Source of the DNA: OLB23 sp965230965
GTDB taxonomy: Bacteria > Patescibacteriota > Microgenomatia > UBA1406 > HO2-37-13b
Length of the DNA stretch: 64,000 bases
Direction: 5' to 3'
NCBI GenBank assembly: GCA_965230965.1
Contig: OZ246401.1
Location: forward strand, 806,001 to 870,000
The translations under genes and the position numbers were made by a program. Positions 60,597-64,000 of this stretch are shown piece after piece. Under the pieces are notes generated by a model. The model had not been told where the DNA came from, did no database searches, and saw only the letters and a program-made list of their open reading frames with translations. Each line of letters starts with the position of its first letter. The first letter of the stretch is position 1.

Positions 60597-61636
60597 ACAG
60601 AATTTAATATCATTCTTAGTTTTTTTTCTTTCTCCCTAAACAAATTCCGATTATACAATTGATTAATAAATATCGCCAAATATCTTAAGACAATCAAAAT
60701 ACTCACTGGGGTAAATAATGTTATGTCATACATAACTCTAAGTTTCCTAGATTCTTTTGCAGTCCTGGATATGCCAGTAAACATTTTGAAGTATTTTGTG
60801 ACTGTTTCATTACCAAGATACATTTTCTCTTTAATAATAACTGTTGGATAATTGTTAATAAGTTGTGTGATTATTCTTTTTTCATTGTTTTGAATGTTGT
60901 ATTTTTTAATGAGACTACGATAAATTTGTGGGAGTTCAATATTCATGTGTTCTCCATCCATTTGTATTTTTTTATTCTTAAGGGCTCGAAATATAATTTG
61001 ATCTTGGTGTGATCGCACCCCAACAGAATATTCCGATAAGCCAAACGAAGCATGCTGTGCAAGAAGTGATCCTACCAACTGGACCTGCGGATGGAGGATG
61101 TTTTTTTTAGGGTACAACTTTTGAAGATTATCTCTGCTCCTAAAACCTTGACCACCGATAAAAATTGAGTGAATAAACATGTTGTCTATTGATTCGCTTC
61201 CAGGTTTGAAGAGTGTATCATTGGGAAATTTTGTTATGACAGATTCCACCCGACCACTGCTATTAAATTGGATTTGATTACTATATATAAAATGCACATC
61301 CGGATATTTTGTAAATATTTTCACATAACTCTCTAAACTTTTCTCACTATAGAGCACATCATCATCACCAAGAACAACTAAATATTCACCTTTTGCTCGC
61401 ATCATTGATGCTAATAGATTTTTAGGAAATCCTAATGATGGACTATTTTTGAAGTACTTAATTTCTTTTTTATTGAGTGACTTAATGAGGTTGGCTACGT
61501 CATCTGTTGTTGAATCATCAGAAATAACAAGTTCTTTGTTGCTGTAATTCTGGAGAAAAAAAGATGTAATCAACTGGCTTAATGTATCAGATCGATTATA
61601 TGCCGGAACACAAAGACTAATGAGTGGTTTTTTCAT
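60593..61636 (-). CDS. glycosyltransferase family 2
   Basis: 347-aa GT2. LISLCVPAYNRSDTL, ISDDSTTD, and LGDDDV (metal site) are clear in the first 110 residues. A C-terminal amphipathic/hydrophobic segment (about 295-320) could attach it to the membrane. The start MKKPLISLC at 61636 is preferred over an earlier ATG. It overlaps the RmlD-like gene by 20 nt. Confidence 0.86.
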   Translation of the reverse strand: MKKPLISLCVPAYNRSDTLSQLITSFFLQNYSNKELVISDDSTTDDVANLIKSLNKKEIKYFKNSPSLGFPKNLLASMMRAKGEYLVVLGDDDVLYSEKSLESYVKIFTKYPDVHFIYSNQIQFNSSGRVESVITKFPNDTLFKPGSESIDNMFIHSIFIGGQGFRSRDNLQKLYPKKNILHPQVQLVGSLLAQHASFGLSEYSVGVRSHQDQIIFRALKNKKIQMDGEHMNIELPQIYRSLIKKYNIQNNEKRIITQLINNYPTVIIKEKMYLGNETVTKYFKMFTGISRTAKESRKLRVMYDITLFTPVSILIVLRYLAIFINQLYNRNLFREKEKKLRMILNSV

Positions 61637-62468
61637 GTATATTTTTTGAAACAAATTCGTTTAATGCCGTTTTCCAATTTCTCATTCTAATACCCATTTT
61701 TTCCATTTTTGTTGTGTCAAGGACGGAATATAGCGGTGGCTTAGATAGTCTTTTGAATTCCATTAAAGGGATTGCCTGTATCTTGGTGGTGAAATGAAGT
61801 TGTTTTAAAATTTCTCTACCAAATTCTAAACGAGATGCAGATCCTTTATTTGTTATATGATAGATGCCGTATTTTTTATGCTTTATCAGCTTTAATATTG
61901 CCTTCGCTAAATCGTTACTATTTGTGGGAGATCCTATCTCGTCATAAACAAGTTTTATAGAAGAATTATTTTTTGCCTTTTTAATAATGGCATGAATAAA
62001 GTTTTCACTCCAATCACTGTATAACCACATTGTTCGAATAATAATATACTTTCTATTTGTCTTCTGAATAACTTGCTCAGCTTTGTATTTATCTTTTCCA
62101 ACTACAGTTTTTGGATGGGGCACGTCAGTTTCTTTATACGGACTGTTGCTACTACCGTCAAAGACTTCATTTGTACTTACAAAAACTAATGGAATGTCCA
62201 TCTTAGCTGTTACGCGAGCTACGTTTCTTGTTCCAACAACATTTATTTGATATGCTTTTTTGGGATTAGCTGCACATTCGTCACCACGTGTCATAGAAGC
62301 AAGATGAAAAACCATATCTGGTTTGTGGAGGGAAATTGTTTTGTAAACATCTACCCTATTTTCAATATTTAGTTGAGATTTTGTTGCCATGATAAGCTCG
62401 TGGCTAGTATTTTGCTCTTTAATTGCTTTTGCAAGCTGTCCGTTTGCTCCGGTTATAAGAATTTTCAC
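61617..62468 (-). CDS. RmlD-like NAD(P)-dependent reductase lacking the catalytic Tyr
   Basis: 283-aa SDR of the dTDP-4-dehydrorhamnose reductase family. GANGQLAKAI binds the dinucleotide, LASMTRGDECAANP and STNEVFDG follow. The expected catalytic YGxxK reads VVGKDKYKAEQ, so the Tyr position is Val (the Lys is kept). The usual STDYVF is STNEVF. It may be inactive, use another residue, or be a regulatory MAT2B-like relative. The first gene of the minus-strand operon. Confidence 0.85.
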   Translation of the reverse strand: MKILITGANGQLAKAIKEQNTSHELIMATKSQLNIENRVDVYKTISLHKPDMVFHLASMTRGDECAANPKKAYQINVVGTRNVARVTAKMDIPLVFVSTNEVFDGSSNSPYKETDVPHPKTVVGKDKYKAEQVIQKTNRKYIIIRTMWLYSDWSENFIHAIIKKAKNNSSIKLVYDEIGSPTNSNDLAKAILKLIKHKKYGIYHITNKGSASRLEFGREILKQLHFTTKIQAIPLMEFKRLSKPPLYSVLDTTKMEKMGIRMRNWKTALNEFVSKNIHEKTTH

Positions 62469-62497
62469 AGTAGTAATAGTATACTATGCTCAATTTA

Positions 62498-64000
62498 ATG
62501 CATAGACTAGAATTAAGAAGTTTTCTTTTTGCCGTTCTAATAGTGCTTTTGGCACTGTTTTTTATTGGACTTTCAATAGATAAAAGATTTTTTCAATCAA
62601 ACCATAGCATTATTTATGCCGAATTTATCCAAAGTTCAGATTTTGGCCAACTATACGATGACGTTTCGCATACGTTTAATTATCGTGTTAATGGTGGAAC
62701 ATACAACCTTGGCATACCTTTTTCTCCGGTAAACGAAACTGTGTATGGTACAAATAGAGGCGTTCGCATTATTCCATATATTGCCCTCCTTAATATTTTT
62801 CAAAAGATTTTTCTACAATGGTGGGACAGGTTACTATTTCTATTTGTTCTTCTTATTCCATTTTTTGGCTTTCTTTTTAGTGGATATGTATATTCGGCAA
62901 AAAATAAATTCACATTAACAGTAGCTGCATTATTCTATGCGTTTAATCCATGGATATTTAACAGACTTCAAACTGGGTTTTTTCAGCTACATATAGCATA
63001 TGCGTTGCTACCATTCCTGGCAATCTTCTTGTTACAACTAAACAAAAAAATTTATTCCGGGTCCGAAGTGATTCGGATTGTTATATCAGCGATTGCTTTA
63101 ACTGTTTCATTATTATTTCAACCACACTTTGTATTCGGCTTAATAATTGGTCTTTTCGTATATTTGCTCATTACTCTGTTGAGTAAAACAGTAGAGTTTA
63201 ATGTGCGACTTATAATAAGCCGCATTTTCTTTTTACTGCTATTAACATTTATTCTTATTTCTTTTTATCTTATTCCGTCGTACCTATACGCACCTTCAAC
63301 ATATACGATTACCGATTATTTTAATATAGGAGCTTTGAAATTTAATGGTCAAGGCAGCACATTTATTGATGTCATTAATCTTTTCGCGCGTTTACCTTGG
63401 GAATCTCAAACTATAAAAGCATACAGAAATGTTCCATATTCGGGGTTTTATATTTTTTACATATGGTGTGCTTTATCAACTATTTTCTTCTCAAATTCAA
63501 AAAGAAAAAAACGCATTGCTGCGTTGTTTTTTTGTGAAATCATCCTTTTTACTTTTTTGGCGAAGGGTGTAAATCCGCCATTTGAAAACATCAGTATTTT
63601 TTTGTACAGACACGTGCCTCTTTTACACATATTTAGAGATCCCTCCCGACTTATGTCTTTTATTGTTTTGTTTGGTTCAATTGCCTGTATGCATATGCCA
63701 TTAGGTAGAGTAAATAAAATAGTTATGATATGGGCAGTAGTGTACTTGTTTATTTGTCTACCTTTTCTCACAACTGATATAAACAAGAGAATGGGTTATC
63801 AGCAAATTCCCTTTGAAGTTTATAGAGAAAATAGACACTTACCAAATCATGAAAAGCTACTTTTTTATCCAGACAATCAACCTCTTTCTATATTTTCTTG
63901 GCATGTTGGGCCTGCAAGTTCTACATATAATTCACCAGTAGAAGCATTGGTACCTTCTAAATCGGATATCATTCATTATTCTGGCAGTAATGATTCATTA
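62498..64000 (+). CDS. large GT-C-like membrane protein, 3' end beyond window
   Basis: Open for at least 501 codons to the window edge. N-terminal basic region and helix (about residues 5-25), then exterior loop, ~10 further helices, and HIFRDPSRLMSF near residue 380, corresponding to FREGSKF in the 56587-58629 protein. AftD/YfhO-like GT-C protein; probably a glycan transferase on the outer face. TATACT ends 12 nt before the chosen ATG. An in-frame ATG directly after TATACT (62486) is the alternative. Divergent from the RmlD-like gene. Confidence 0.75.
   Translation, partial: MHRLELRSFLFAVLIVLLALFFIGLSIDKRFFQSNHSIIYAEFIQSSDFGQLYDDVSHTFNYRVNGGTYNLGIPFSPVNETVYGTNRGVRIIPYIALLNIFQKIFLQWWDRLLFLFVLLIPFFGFLFSGYVYSAKNKFTLTVAALFYAFNPWIFNRLQTGFFQLHIAYALLPFLAIFLLQLNKKIYSGSEVIRIVISAIALTVSLLFQPHFVFGLIIGLFVYLLITLLSKTVEFNVRLIISRIFFLLLLTFILISFYLIPSYLYAPSTYTITDYFNIGALKFNGQGSTFIDVINLFARLPWESQTIKAYRNVPYSGFYIFYIWCALSTIFFSNSKRKKRIAALFFCEIILFTFLAKGVNPPFENISIFLYRHVPLLHIFRDPSRLMSFIVLFGSIACMHMPLGRVNKIVMIWAVVYLFICLPFLTTDINKRMGYQQIPFEVYRENRHLPNHEKLLFYPDNQPLSIFSWHVGPASSTYNSPVEALVPSKSDIIHYSGSNDSL

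Overview
The window looks like a chromosome fragment from a Candidate Phyla Radiation (Patescibacteria, probably Parcubacteria-type) bacterium. This is an inference. The supporting features are a moderately AT-rich genome with very compact, often overlapping genes, TGA used as an ordinary stop, divergent family members (TrpR-like, YtxH, LAB_N, SIMPL, MscL-like), almost no Shine-Dalgarno sites in front of AT-rich genes, and very many membrane glycosyltransferases. No rRNA, CRISPR array, transposase or phage structural gene was seen.

Layout. 0-9.5 kb: Xer-type recombinase, amino-acid permease, an aberrant tRNA-guanine transglycosylase, nucleotide house-cleaning enzymes, hydrolase, glycosyltransferase, tRNA-Gly, secreted nuclease, and LexA with its own SOS box. 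9.5-17.4 kb: transporters (two EamA-type, an RND pump with adaptor), HAD and Nudix enzymes. 17.4-22.6 kb: an accessory block in which five copies of a ~35-bp repeat separate modules of one or two genes (nucleotidyltransferase, RibD-like reductase, anchored exoproteins, GIN-type repeat protein, deaminase), ending at tRNA-Trp. 22.7-24.7 kb: AlkD-like protein, tRNA-Arg, MazG-like and YtxH proteins. 24.7-34 kb and 44-64 kb: surface-glycan biosynthesis (GT2, GT4 and GT-C glycosyltransferases, three Wzx-type flippase domains, a Wzy/ligase-like protein, sugar epimerases/dehydratase, DegT aminotransferase). 34-44 kb: GDP-mannose dehydratase, MscL, MiaA, a tRNA-binding protein, two PLP enzymes, a TrpR-like regulator, rhomboid protease and an unknown HExxH protein.

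Two gene classes stand out. Most AT-rich genes have a -10 hexamer, often with an extended TGn, exactly 6 nt before the ATG, which predicts leaderless mRNAs. Five scattered GC-rich islands carry small or unusual ORFs. Four of these have good ribosome-binding sites, two start at TTG and one at GTG, and most end in very strong GC hairpins. The best-developed island (about 19.88-21.14 kb) has a near-consensus promoter and a ~220-nt leader with mutually exclusive stems.

Working together, the glycan genes would make nucleotide sugars, assemble and flip lipid-linked oligosaccharides, and transfer single sugars from polyprenyl-phosphate carriers outside the membrane. LexA, AlkD-like, Nudix, MazG-like and YjjX proteins form a scattered DNA- and nucleotide-maintenance set.
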